From Brachionus plicatilis (lineage: Eukaryota > Rotifera > Eurotatoria > Ploima > Brachionidae), in the NCBI GenBank assembly GCA_010279815.1, contig QEOQ01000226.1, positions 1,279,105 through 1,340,411 on the forward strand: a stretch of DNA of 61,307 nucleotides, in the 5' to 3' direction. Of the stretch, positions 10,977 to 21,128 are shown in pieces. The notes under the pieces are model-generated. The model did no database searches and had not been told where the DNA came from. It worked only from the letters and a program-made list of their open reading frames with translations. How positions within the stretch are numbered: the stretch's first letter is position 1; each line of letters opens with the position of its first letter. The translations under genes were made by a program, and so were the position numbers.

Positions 10977-13656
10977 CTTAAAAAGTAATGCTATAAATCG
11001 GTATTCAGTAATCTAGAACTAGATGGTCAATGTGAAATTTTAATACAATAAGTAAAAACATTATATTTTTTTTTACTGTGAAAAAATGATCCTGCAAAAA
11101 GTACAATATTGCACAAAATTATACAAATGGATTATAAGCTCTTCAAAAACAAAAATTCAAAGTAAGATGTGACTTTGACCAACTTTGCAATTTCCTTATT
11201 ATTCTTTTTTGATGAAAAAATAAAACTAAAAAAAGATTATCTAATTTTTTTTTAATAAATTTAGGATTTTTTTAATTTGCTAGATCAGACTTCAAATCAA
11301 AAAATTTATATACTCTTGGGTTGTCTAATGCAATAGATTTGCCATATATCAGAATTTTCTTGCAATTTTAGCATAAATGTCTTCACAATTCTTTTTCAGT
11401 ATTCAAAATTTTATAGCCTGGACTTGGACTTTTGAAAGAAAATTTTAAAAAAAAAGTCCGAACTTGGACTTGACTTTAACTTTTAAACAATTCTGAAAAA
11501 ATTAAAAAATATTGAATAAACCATCAAAATAATGATATAGGTAGTGTTCCAAAAAATCTAAGTGCATATTATTGAACAATTCCGAATTTTTTTACCAATA
11601 TTTTAAATTAAAGTTGGTCTGAGCAATGTGAAATTTTAGTACAAAAAGTAAAAACATTAATTTTTTTTTTTAAATTGTGCACAAATGATTCAGTAAAGAG
11701 TAAAATATTTACAAATTTGTACAAACGAATTCCAAGCTCTGAAAAAATTCTGCAATTTATGCATGTTTTAATCAAATGTTTTTTGATGATATGCGTTCTA
11801 CAGTAAATTGCAGAGTTTTTGCAAAGCTTATAATTCGCTTGTACAATTTTGTACAATATTTTACTTTTTGCAGGATCATTTCTTCATAAAGAAAAAAAAA
11901 TTATAAAATTTTTGATTTTTTTACTGTAATTTTTTGTACCAAAATTTCACAGTGCCCAGGTCAACTTTAATTTAAAGTATTGGTAAAAAAAATCTGAATC
12001 GTTCAAACTAATAATATGCATCTAGATTTTTTAAATCACAATTCTTTTTTTATCATCACAGTTGGTCAAAAGTCAAAGTCAGACAAATCTTCCAATAGAG
12101 CTGAATGTGTGCCAGTTGGTTCTCCTAAATTTATTCAAAAAGAAAAAGTTGGCCAAGAGTCAAAGTCAAATCTCACTTTAAATTTTGAAAGTAATGAGCA
12201 AGATGATTCAAAACATTTAAAATGTTTCCCTAACTCGCAAAAATTGATTGTTAAAAAAGTTTGAAAAAATGTTTAAGAAATTTAAAAAAAATTCATAAAA
12301 ATTAATTTATAAAATCAAGTGTGAACTTAAATTGATTTTTGACTTTTGACCAGATCTGTTTTTTTCCTTTTCAAAATTAACATTAATGCCAAAATTTTTT
12401 TAATCTCAAACTCTTATTTGGAGAAAAAAAAAGCATTAAACTGAATAGCAAATTCCTTAATTCTATTAAATTCCTTAATTCTAATCAAGTATTTAATTCT
12501 TTTAGTACTAGATTACAATCAACCCAAAATATCAACCAAAATAATTTTATCGAATATAAATTTTTACTTTTCAACACAGACATGCATTGGTACCTTGCAA
12601 TAATTAAGTCTATTCGGAGGTAGATTGTAATTATTTTGGTCAAACAAATTAAAATCATCACATGGACAGTAGAAACTTCGTTCAGACATCAGCATGCATT
12701 CAGCACAGCGCTTTGAATAGCTACTTCGTTTGTTATAAACTGAATTTAAGCTTTAAATTTTTTTAGAAATTAAATTTTAGATAATTTACAAAAAAATAAA
12801 TACTTCCAAAATTCTTTGATTAAAGTTAAATTTGAAGTTGATAGAAATGATTCAATGCCATGTTGATCAAGAACGTACAAGTCAGTATTTTGGTTGCCAT
12901 CCCATCTGCCACAAAGTCCACCAGTTGATCGATTAGCTGAATCAGGTGCTCTAATAGTCAAAATAGGCATGTCTTTATTTTTCAATTGAAATTTAACCAA
13001 AAGAGAATCTTCAAAATTCTTTTCAACAGTTCTTATCTAAAAAAAAAATTTTTTTAAAATTTTTGATTAGATTTTTAATTTACCAGATAATAAGTGTAAT
13101 AGTTGCTTCCTTGTAGACGAGCGCATTTGAAGCTCTCCAAAATTGTTGGTATTGAGTCCCAAGTTTTTGTGTTGTTTTCGTGTAGAGAGGAAATAAATGG
13201 ACATGGAGAAAGTTTTCGAATGGCTTTGAAACCGATAAAGCTTCGTTCTACTGAGACACCATAAATTTTGGATGTTGGAGAATTGTTGCTCTGAACATTA
13301 CAGAAGTCAACAAACATCAGTTTTCTATTTTTTTGCACATAGACAGCACATGTGCACGGACCGTAGCTACATTGTTGAAAACCAGAGGTAACTCGGGTAT
13401 TCTTGAAGTCATCGTACATAATAAAATGATCACCACTATACGGAAATCCATAATGCCTTAATTTTTTTAGTATTTATTAGTTTAGATTAAAGAAATGTTT
13501 ATTTTACATTCCATCAAATGTGGTAATATAGGGATGGTATTTGACAGAGCATTCTTGAGCCTTTTATTTATTTAATTAAAAAAAAATTAATAAAATTTTC
13601 TTTTAACTTACTCTCAAATATTCTATCAAGATTAATAGAATAAAAAGAAATTTCAT
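9575..13656 (-). CDS. Secreted VWD plus EGF protein, VWDE-like, nine exons
   Basis: Rebuilt from splice sites; exons on the minus strand are 13612-13656, 13508-13560, 13084-13456, 12804-13036, 12568-12750, 10877-10976, 10699-10827, 10494-10647 and 9575-9834. Phase is kept at every junction. The product starts with a hydrophobic signal peptide (MKFLFILLILIEYL), then a von Willebrand factor D domain (ITTFDGMHYGFPYSGDHFIM ... GGLCGRWDGNQNTDLYVLD), a Cys-rich tail, a Thr/Pro/Gln linker, a Cys-containing module, and an EGF-like motif (CPNSCSGNGVC then CECNKPFGGNDC) followed by a stretch resembling the post-EGF part of VWDE proteins (CDLRTENCSL). The VWD-then-EGF order suggests an extracellular, VWDE-type adhesion or matrix protein. 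The last exon either ends at the TAA at 9575-9577 or is spliced at 9650 (GTATTT donor), in which case the gene continues. A stop right after exon 5 (12564) is an alternative end. Intron 5 holds a foldback element. Confidence 0.7.
11544..12051. mobile_element. Long palindromic element in an intron, GCAATGTG-type core inside longer arms
   Basis: The left arm AAAAAATCTAAGTGCATATT and the inverted right arm (AAAAAATCTAGATGCATATT) pair over more than 80 bp, through a second inner inverted pair GCAATGTGAAATTTTAGTAC / GTACCAAAATTTCACAGTGC at about 11627 and 11957. The inner ends resemble the GGCATTG MITE family. It may be one element inserted in another, or one long foldback. No clear target duplication was found. 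A related left-end fragment lies near 11027. Confidence 0.5.
12016..12264 (+). other. Weak plus-strand ORF beside the intronic foldback
   Basis: 82 codons, Lys/Ser/Asn-rich. An acceptor-like CATCACAG lies inside it, after which the frame looks more coding-like (GQKSKSDKSSNRAECVPVG). It sits antisense in intron 5 of the VWDE-like gene. No family is recognised; it may be element-derived or chance. Confidence 0.2.
12568..13656 (-). CDS. VWD-domain exon block (exons 1-5) of the VWDE-like gene
   Basis: Exon 1 (13612-13656) is the 15-residue signal peptide, phase 0. Exon 2 (13508-13560) starts AQECSVKYHPYITTFDG. Exon 3 (13084-13456) completes MHYGFPYSGD and carries a CxC motif (GPCTCAVYV). Exon 4 (12804-13036) has the calcium-site-like GGLCGRWDGNQNTD loop of VWD domains. 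Exon 5 (12568-12750) is a Cys-rich segment (CAECM, CPCDD). Exon 5 uses acceptor AAAG at 12752-12751; the more obvious acceptor eleven bases further into the exon gives a stop, so it was rejected. Confidence 0.72.
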
Positions 13657-15107
13657 TTTAGGAGTGTTTCATTTTTATTAAAATTTTCTTATTTTATAGA
13701 TAAATTTCATTTTTTATTTTTCGAATTCAAATTTAAATATAAATATTTTTGTTTTTTATTATTTTTTTTCAGAATTCAATAATTTTATTGTTGGATTAAA
13801 TTTTAACTGTACATATTTATTGAATTTTACCTTTTATTTTTTTCTTTAAAGTCAAATCCTCACAATTTTTAAAATATATTTTGTTTTATTCATACATTTG
13901 AAACATATTTGCCTTTAGGAAAAAAATTTACTTTTAATTTAAGAATATCATTCTTGCCAAATATTTTCAGATGTGTAAATTGACATTTTATTAGGTAAAC
14001 TTCTGTATTTTAAATTTATTAGATGTAAGTTTTTCATTTTTGTTTTTTAAATATTCTATTAAATGCAACATAGTAGATTTTTTATTATCTTTTTGGGTGC
14101 ATAATATAAAGCAATAATTTGATACGTGGTTCTGAAGTAAAATTAGACAATTTTACGTTAGAATTTTTTAATTCAGAAGGCCATAAAAAGGTCAATTTTA
14201 AATAAATTAAAAATAAAATTGAAAAAAAAATTTAAAAAATTGAATTCACTTTTCAAAGCATCAAAAACAATTTGCCAAATTTACGTAAAATTAAGTAAAG
14301 TAGCATGTTTTTGTGGGTCAAAAGTCAAAAACAGTAAATTTTTAAAAATTTCGATATTTTAATTTAAATTATTTTTGTTTTTTTATTTTTTAAATCCAGA
14401 AGAACAAGGAAATATTTTTAAAAATTGAGTCAAATTTTTGTCAATAGATAAATAATTTTCGTTGTGATGAGCAACAGATCGCGTGACGAGCTAGTAAGCA
14501 GAAAAGAACTCTTAGAAAAACAATTGTTTGGACAGCCTTAAGAAAATTCATGACTTAAATTTTGAAAGACTAAATACATACAAATATTTTACCATATATT
14601 TTTTCAAATTAGACAAAAAAAACTTGAAATTTTCTTCAATATTTTAAACTTATTTTCAAAAATATTCGAACGGCAAAAAATCCTTGGAGGCGGATTTGAG
14701 AAAAAAATTTAAGTTTTTGAATTGAACTTTAATTTTTATAAATTTAATTTAAAAAAAATTTTATTTAGATTTTTTAAACAACTCTGCTATAGAAAGAATT
14801 CAAAAAATTTCTGAATCAAAGAATGGTTGTTATGTTTCAATTTTCAATTTCATAATTCAAAATCAAGTCAGAGTTCGAAATCATGATAAACTTGTGAGCA
14901 TTATCAAAAAATGACAAGCTATGATTGCTTATCTAAAAACTTTAAAAAATAATTGACTAAAGAAAAAATTTCTAAAAGAATGTTAATTAAAATTTAAAAA
15001 TCGTTTATCATTATTGTTTATTCTGCTTTGATCTTTGAAATTTGTATTCTAAATATTCTATTTGAGTTTCCATTATTTAAAAACTATGTAGAAATAGTTT
15101 AATTTAT
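13657..15107. other. Intergenic AT-rich stretch without a recognised gene
   Basis: The upstream flank of the VWDE-like start. Stops occur in all frames and no exon was recognised. A more GC-rich patch at about 14460-14550 shows no coding continuity. Confidence 0.45.
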
Positions 15108-15111
15108 AGTT

Positions 15112-16092
15112 GGTTTAATTTTTTGTGTTTGAATTACAAAATGTATCCAATGTTGAAATAACATTGAAAAAGTGCGATGTTTCAAATATTTTTTTCAGTT
15201 TCAAATAAAAAAAAATTTAAGTGAAAATTGCAAACATGAAAACTTTGTTTTTTTCTATAAATTCTTACTTTGAGTTTGTGATATGATGATCCTTAAGATA
15301 ATATTTGTAGTTTAAAAAACTATCTTAGCTCTGTTTTGCTTTTTTTTTAAATTGAACATTTGTTAAAATGCATCAAACGAACTTCAATTATCACTAAAGT
15401 AAAAATTTTTAAAGAAAATAAAAGTTTTTCGGGTCTAATCGGTTTGGTGAACTATGGTTCATCAAATACTGGAACAACTCTTGTTCTCAGATTTTTTGAA
15501 CCATTAGTTCACCTAAACCAATAATTTTTCACCTATATTAAAGTTTTTCACCTAATTTGACTTTTGATCACTTAATTCTATTTTGGCTCACCTTTACGTG
15601 AACAAAAAAAATAGGTGAACTTATGGTTCAGAAAATCCTTGAACAAGAATTGTTTGCATAAAAGGTAAACTATGGTTCATCTATCCGACTAGACCAAGAT
15701 TTTCAATGATTGAATATTAAGAAAAAACTAAATGAATTTTTTATCTTTTTTTCTTTTTAATTATTTTTTTTATTATTTTATCTTATTTAACTTTATTTTT
15801 AATTTTTTTATTTTGTATATTTTTATTCTGAAGGTTGGTAGATGTACAGATAAAAAAGTAAATTATTTAAAAGTTAAATAAAGAATTTTAAATATTTTTT
15901 TCAGATTTTCAAATAAAAATTAAACTCATTCTATTTCAATAAAGAGCTTATTTTCAAATATGAAAATGCTTACAATTTTAACTTAAAATTATTTTTTATT
16001 TGAAACTGAAAAAAATATTTGAAACATAGCACTTTTTCAATGTTATTTCAACATTGGATACATTTTGTAATTCAAACACAAAAAATTAAACC
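15112..16092. mobile_element. Non-autonomous TIR transposon with 4-bp target duplication, copy 1
   Basis: Ends GGTTTAATTTTTTGTGTTTG, with inverted arms of about 95-100 bp (through ATGTATCCAATGTTGAAATA). It is flanked by AGTT at 15108-15111 and 16093-16096. The interior has many repeats of GGTGAAC/GTTCACC type and a GGTTGGTAGATGTACAGATA segment near 15830, but no transposase. Other copies lie at 49160-50130 (opposite orientation inside) and 22030-22740 (damaged ends). Four-base duplications fit several superfamilies (for example CMC/Chapaev), so I leave the superfamily open. Confidence 0.8.
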
Positions 16093-16813
16093 AGTTGAAT
16101 TCAAAATTTATTTTTTGATCTAAATAAATTTTTTATAATTTTTAAAAAAAAATAATCAAATTTGTAAATAAAAAAAAATTTACCAGGTGAAACTAACCCG
16201 GTGAGTTCTCGTCCTAATTTTACTGGTTATCTATTCGGATAACCAGTCGGTCTATATGAGTGGGTCAATTTCTTGGGGCAATTTGGGTGATCAATATTTG
16301 CTTTAGTTTTTTATTTTTTTTTAAAATAAGTCACCCGGTAATGCCAAGTTACAATAAATAAATGATATGATCTTTTATTTTAGATCATCTTTTTCATAGA
16401 AAGCTTTCGGTTTTTTTTTCAAGCTTATTTTAAAATAAAAAAATAAGAGAATTTTTGAGAGAGATTATTCTATCTTTGTTTTTTAAAAAAGGAAATTAAA
16501 GTAACATAATTTTGCTCTTGATGCTTAAGGGTTTATTTAGATCACGACCTTAGATTACGTCATTTTTATTTTTTAAATTGTAAATTTAATTTTTTTGAAA
16601 TATTTTAAAATTTTTTTAGCTAAAAGTATTGAAAATTTTTGTCGTGAAGATAACTTTTAAATATGAAAGTTGAATTAAAATTTAAATTTTTTAGTAGTCC
16701 TTTAAATTTTAAAACAAATTTGATTGCTACAATTTTAATTTTAGAATTGTAAAACACCCTTGGATAAAAATAACTCTTAAAAAAATCCTAATAAAAAAAT
16801 AATTAAAAATATC

Positions 16814-18478
16814 ATGTTTTTTACTAATCCTCTATTTAAACTTTATTTAAATACAAAGTTATCAAAATCTTCTCCAACAAATCAGCTTTTCGACAAATCT
16901 CTGAACAAAATGAAGACCAAAATTTTTGAAAAGTCGTCATTTTTGCTCACAAATCCACACAAATCTTTCCAAAAAACAAATTACATTCCGGCTAAAATCA
17001 ATATTCTCTCTATTATTTTGAATAATTTGGTCATTTGTTGGGTCATAGTGGACGAAAAATTTTGTATTCTTAACAATTTTGGTTCACAGGCCGGTTTTTT
17101 TGAGACCAAATTATCAAAAAAAATCAGAGATTTTGAAATAACCGAGGCCCAAGACCAGCCTATTGATGGCTCGGGCGAAAAAAACAAAAAGAGCGAAAGA
17201 TCGGAGGAGAAGAGAAGCGGATCGAGGAAAACCTCGGACTCTGGACATGCAAAAGAAGAACAAAGTGAGCCTGGAGACCAAAATGACGGCGATGGAGACC
17301 AAGAAGATCGTGACAAAAAAAGACAAGAAAAAAACAAAGACATAGAGACTGATCAGAGTGAGGATGAAGAAAGCGATTTGGAGGAGTATTCTGGAGACTA
17401 TAGTGAAGATGACCAGCCCGAGAAACAAAGAGAAGACATTAAAAAGGCCAGAAAAAAAATATTTAGGTCTCGGAATGAAGAAAGTAGTGAACAAGAGCCA
17501 GAGGAAGAAACAGAGGAAGAAAAGCCAAAATCAAGTAGAGCTAAAGCTCCTCGTAGACGTTCCAAAGGAGAAGAATCTGAAGAAATGGCTCAAAGAAGTG
17601 ACGAAGAAAAAGAAATTCTTCATCAATATTACCGAGCTGTTGGACACTCGAAGGCCTATCATGGTTCATTGGAGCCCGGCAGTGTGATCGAAGCATTTAC
17701 TGATGAAGAAAAGAAAGTAATAAGAAGATTTTTGCATCAAATTGGACTGAAAGGCCGACAGATTCGGACACGTCGCCAAGAGGAGGAAAGTGAAGGTGAA
17801 GATCAGCAAAAATCAAGTCCAGTTCCGACTCCTAGAAAGGGCGAGTCGCCAGAAATGGCCAAAAGAAGTCCAAAGCAAAAAGAAATGATAAAAGAGTATT
17901 ATCATGATATTGGAAAACAGCGCGGAGGCAAACAGCCCAAAGGAAGTGTAATCGAAAAATACCCTGAAGAAAAACAAATAGTTATTAGAGAGTTTTTGCA
18001 TGAGATTGGAGGAAAAGGTCCCAAGGGAAGAAAATTAAAGGGAAAAAAGTTTAATAGACGAGATGTTGAAATTGAAAAAGAAGAAGAAGATCAAAAAGAG
18101 CAGCCTAGGACAAGCACGACAACACCAGAAAAAAAAACTTTTAGTAGAAAATCATCTAGAGGAATTCAGGAGCAAATTAAAAGAGAAAAAGAATCGGAAG
18201 CTGAGGCTGAAGTTGAGCAGCCAGAGACGGTAACTCCGAAAAAAAGAGGTAGACCGAGAAAGAAAAGTGAAGCAGACGAAAAACAAAAAAAGAGAAAAAG
18301 TATAGAAAAACAGCAAGGTGATGTAGAGATTAAAGAAGCGATGAGAAAAGTTGAAGAAAAGAAAGATAAAGAAAATGAACAGCCTAGATCACCAGTGTTC
18401 AAGGTTAAGGTCGAAGGTGACAAAAAGACTAAGGTAGAAAAGCGACCTTTTGCCGAAAGAAACCTTAATGAAAAATGA
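16814..18478 (+). CDS. Highly charged AT-hook protein with a duplicated ~64-residue domain
   Basis: A 554-codon ORF. From about residue 105 it is Glu/Lys/Arg/Ser-rich like a chromatin protein. Two related segments occur at about 256-318 and 345-408; both contain an E-MA-RS....KE...YY..(V/I)G core, then GSVIE, a short E-rich stretch, and (R)FLH(Q/E)IG.KG. A classic AT-hook KKRGRPRKK lies at about 476-484, followed by further basic stretches. I infer a nuclear DNA-binding protein. The duplicated domain is not recognised. The first ~100 residues are hydrophobic and AT-rich and unlike the rest, so translation may start later (for example Met33) or those bases may be leader or intron (acceptor-like ATCAG before RDFEITEAQ). 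It is intronless as drawn; the neighbours on both sides are repeat-rich intergenic DNA. Confidence 0.7.
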   Translation: MFFTNPLFKLYLNTKLSKSSPTNQLFDKSLNKMKTKIFEKSSFLLTNPHKSFQKTNYIPAKINILSIILNNLVICWVIVDEKFCILNNFGSQAGFFETKLSKKIRDFEITEAQDQPIDGSGEKNKKSERSEEKRSGSRKTSDSGHAKEEQSEPGDQNDGDGDQEDRDKKRQEKNKDIETDQSEDEESDLEEYSGDYSEDDQPEKQREDIKKARKKIFRSRNEESSEQEPEEETEEEKPKSSRAKAPRRRSKGEESEEMAQRSDEEKEILHQYYRAVGHSKAYHGSLEPGSVIEAFTDEEKKVIRRFLHQIGLKGRQIRTRRQEEESEGEDQQKSSPVPTPRKGESPEMAKRSPKQKEMIKEYYHDIGKQRGGKQPKGSVIEKYPEEKQIVIREFLHEIGGKGPKGRKLKGKKFNRRDVEIEKEEEDQKEQPRTSTTTPEKKTFSRKSSRGIQEQIKREKESEAEAEVEQPETVTPKKRGRPRKKSEADEKQKKRKSIEKQQGDVEIKEAMRKVEEKKDKENEQPRSPVFKVKVEGDKKTKVEKRPFAERNLNEK

Positions 18479-19500
18479 GTTGTAAAATTTGTTCAGAATT
18501 TTATGTTTAAATTGCGTTTAAAATGTTTTTGTTATATTTTGAGATTTATACAAAAATTTGTTACATTGTGTTCAATTTAAGGATAATCTAATTAAAAGTT
18601 TACAAATAAAAAAATTGATTGCTCAATTATTTTTTATTAAATATGTCAATTATTTTAAAGAAAAAAAATTTCAAGCATTTTATAACAAATTATTTTATAG
18701 GATTTCATTAAATATTTATTAAAAATTATTTGCACTTAATTCATCAAACCTGTTATAACAAAGGTATTTTTCTATTTTAAATTTTTAGAAAATTATAAGA
18801 AATAACTGAAAAAAACAAAAGTAAAAAAATTAATAATTTTCATAAAATATAAATATAAAAAAACATATACTTACTTTTAAATTTAATCTAAACATAATTA
18901 TTTGACTGATTGTTTCATCTTTATTTTTCTTTTTAGCTTGTATCATAAAATTTTTTATATATAAGTAATCAATAAAATACAACAATTCCCAATATTTGCT
19001 TGTCTTGGTTTAAACGTCTTCGGGAATTAAGGTAATTTTTAAATTAGTACCTTGGGCCAGTCTATCAAATCTCGTCGTAAGACGTATTAGAACATGTATT
19101 TATGCTTATTCTTAACTAAAACGCTCATGGTTAAGTAAATTAAGTTCAGTGATATCGAAAGAGATGGCGCTATATCACAAAATCAAATTTATTAGTTAAG
19201 ACAAATTTAAATCTCTAACTTTTAAATAAAAAAATTGATAAGACATTTTTAAAAAGTACATTTTTTAGATTTTTATTTTGGGCCTTTTCTGAGAGGCTTG
19301 AGAATTAGCAAATAAAACTATAAAATATGCCTTGAAAGAAATTTAATTAAAATGTTTATATATTTGTTATCGAAAAGAAAATGTAAAATTAATGTTTATA
19401 TTTACGACAAAATTTGAATTCCATTTAAAAATGAATTTTCGTGATTATTCAGGTAAAAATTTTACTTTTAATTAATTAAAAATTAATTAAGGAAAAAGAA
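18479..19500. other. Intergenic stretch between two plus-strand genes
   Basis: AT-rich, no ORF. About 19000-19180 is less AT-rich (for example GGGCCAGTCTATCAAATCTC) without coding frame or obvious RNA fold; its nature is unknown. Confidence 0.4.
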
Positions 19501-19508
19501 TATAAAAG
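19501..19508 (+). promoter_or_regulatory. TATA box candidate
   Basis: TATAAAAG lies 8 bases before the first ATG (19516). If transcription starts about 25-30 bp downstream, the first ATG is excluded and the ATG at 19549, which directly precedes a signal-peptide-like sequence, becomes the start. Confidence 0.4.
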
Positions 19509-19515
19509 TAGAAAT

Positions 19516-20370
19516 ATGAAAATAAAATTTCAGAAAAACGAATTAAAAATGAATTTTGAAAGAATAGGCTTGTATCTTTTTATATTTCAAGGAATAAACA
19601 TAATTTTCGAAGGAAGATGTAAAAAAATTATCCAGATAAAAATTAAAAACAAAAGATTATATATTCAAGAAGATTTAAAGACAACATCGATTTCGAATTC
19701 AACAACTTCATCAAATGAACCATTGAAAACAGTTTCAAATGAAAATACAGCTTTTATTGAAAATAAAACATCACTGGATCATTTTAATACAACATATTTC
19801 CCAGAAATATTATCTTCGCCATTATCTACTGAAACATCCGTTTCCAGTCCAAGTAATTTTACATCAGATTATTTTGATTCAACAACTTCATCAAATGAAC
19901 CATTGAAAACAGCTTCAAATGAAAATACAGCTTTCATTGAAAATAAAACATCACTGGATCATTTTAATACAACATATTTCCCAGAAATATTATCTTCGAC
20001 ATTATCTACTGAAACATCCGTTTCCAGTCCAAGTAATTTTACATCAGATTATATTGATTCAACAACTTCATCAAATGAACCATTGAAAACAGCTTCAAAT
20101 GAAAATACAGCTTTCATTGAAAATAAAACATCACTGGATCATTTTAATACATCATATGTTCATTCTCGCACAACATATAAAGTAAATGAATCATCGTTGA
20201 CCTTTTCTGGTTTTTCTTCATCTTTTGAACTTCTTTCTTATTCTGACTATAGAAATGATAGATTCAATTTTGATGTTGATTTTTATTTTAAAATCTTATC
20301 AAATGTTTTAAAAAATGTTTATCAATTTAACAATGAATCAGTTAGTTGTACTAATTCATCTAATTTATAA
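19516..20370 (+). CDS. Secreted Ser/Thr/Asn-rich repeat protein with a 60-residue tandem repeat
   Basis: A 284-codon single-exon ORF. The likely start is Met12 (19549), since NFERIGLYLFIFQGINIIFEG reads as a signal peptide and a TATA box at 19501 makes the upstream ATG unlikely to be in the mRNA. The body contains two and a half copies of a 60-residue unit (starting STTSSNEPLKTASNENTAFI) encoded by near-identical 180-bp DNA repeats. It is rich in Ser/Thr and has several NxS/T sites (ENKTS, FNTT, SNFTS), so heavy glycosylation outside the cell is likely. The C-terminal ~80 residues are unique, with a Cys near the end (VSCTNSSNL). It resembles structural, mucin-like or cuticle-type proteins; no family is assigned. 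It ends 90 bp from the convergent ERICH6-like gene. Confidence 0.7.
   Translation: MKIKFQKNELKMNFERIGLYLFIFQGINIIFEGRCKKIIQIKIKNKRLYIQEDLKTTSISNSTTSSNEPLKTVSNENTAFIENKTSLDHFNTTYFPEILSSPLSTETSVSSPSNFTSDYFDSTTSSNEPLKTASNENTAFIENKTSLDHFNTTYFPEILSSTLSTETSVSSPSNFTSDYIDSTTSSNEPLKTASNENTAFIENKTSLDHFNTSYVHSRTTYKVNESSLTFSGFSSSFELLSYSDYRNDRFNFDVDFYFKILSNVLKNVYQFNNESVSCTNSSNL
19701..20154 (+). repeat. 180-bp coding tandem repeat, about 2.5 copies
   Basis: The unit starts AACAACTTCATCAAATGAAC at 19701, 19881 and 20061, an exact 180-bp period. The copies differ at only a few bases, so the array is young or kept uniform by unequal exchange. The period is a multiple of three, and the frame is kept. Confidence 0.95.
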
Positions 20371-20459
20371 AATTCGATAATATTGTGATTAATTGTTCAA
20401 TTTTATTATTGTTTACTTTTATTTTTATTTTTATTAAAGTTTTTAATTTTTTCTTCTAA

Positions 20460-21128
20460 TTAAACTTTTACGATAGTCTTATTGATTTTTGGCAAATTTA
20501 TTGTTGTTTTTTCTCTTCTCTCTAAATGATTTACAAAAATTTTTGGAACAGCCTTGCTGCTCTGAATTCGTTTGCTTGTTCCATTGTATTCAAGTATATT
20601 TCTATTTTGGAAAATTGTTTCTTCATTTCCATCTATTTGCCCGCCCCAAGCTGTTCGTTTCCCTTGTTTTCCTAACGTTTGACTTTTAAATTTTTTTTAA
20701 TATTTTATTATTTGATTTAAATTTTTATTTTACTTAAAATGAAAATTGTAAGGCAAATATTTTTCATTTTTTGCATCATCTTTCGATTTATTCAATTGCT
20801 TGAGAAAATCTTGTAAACTGTATCCATACCCATTGAATATATGATCACAAAATAAAAGTTTTGAATTTTTATACATCTTTAAAAAAATTTTTTAATTAAT
20901 CCAATTTTTTATTCAACTCTTCTTTCTACCAAAACTGTTCCTGTTGCAACATTATGTCTTGTAATTAGCATCGGCTGTGTATGATCAGAATTATCTGCTG
21001 CTAATTTTACATCATAAAACAAATATCTTGTTTCATCTCTTATACTTTCTTTGCAAGGCTGAACACGGTTTTTGTTATTAGCTTCATACAAATTTGTGAA
21101 CATCATTTGGACATAACTGATAGGATTT
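20460..21128 (-). CDS. ERICH6: ERICH6-like gene, exons 9-11 (C-terminus)
   Basis: Exon 9 (20930-21128) reads NPISYVQMMFTNLYEANNKN, then VQPCKESIRDETRYLFYDV and LITRHNVATGTVL. Exon 10 (20734-20876) opens MYKNSKLLFCDHIFNGYGYS. Exon 11 (20460-20682) reads QTLGKQGKRTAWGGQIDGNE and ends at TAA 20460-20462. Small introns (53 and 51 bp) separate them. Reading on without splicing gives immediate stops, while splicing restores the family's order of motifs. Confidence 0.82.

Noticed and set aside
12719..12750. Acceptor TTCAG inside exon 5 of the VWDE-like gene
   Set aside because: Using it gives the wrong phase and an immediate stop; the acceptor eleven bases upstream restores the frame.
16981..17494. 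Minus-strand open frames rich in Phe/Leu/Ser opposite the AT-hook gene
   Set aside because: Shadow frames of the Lys/Glu-rich plus-strand gene; the composition is the mirror image of its codons.
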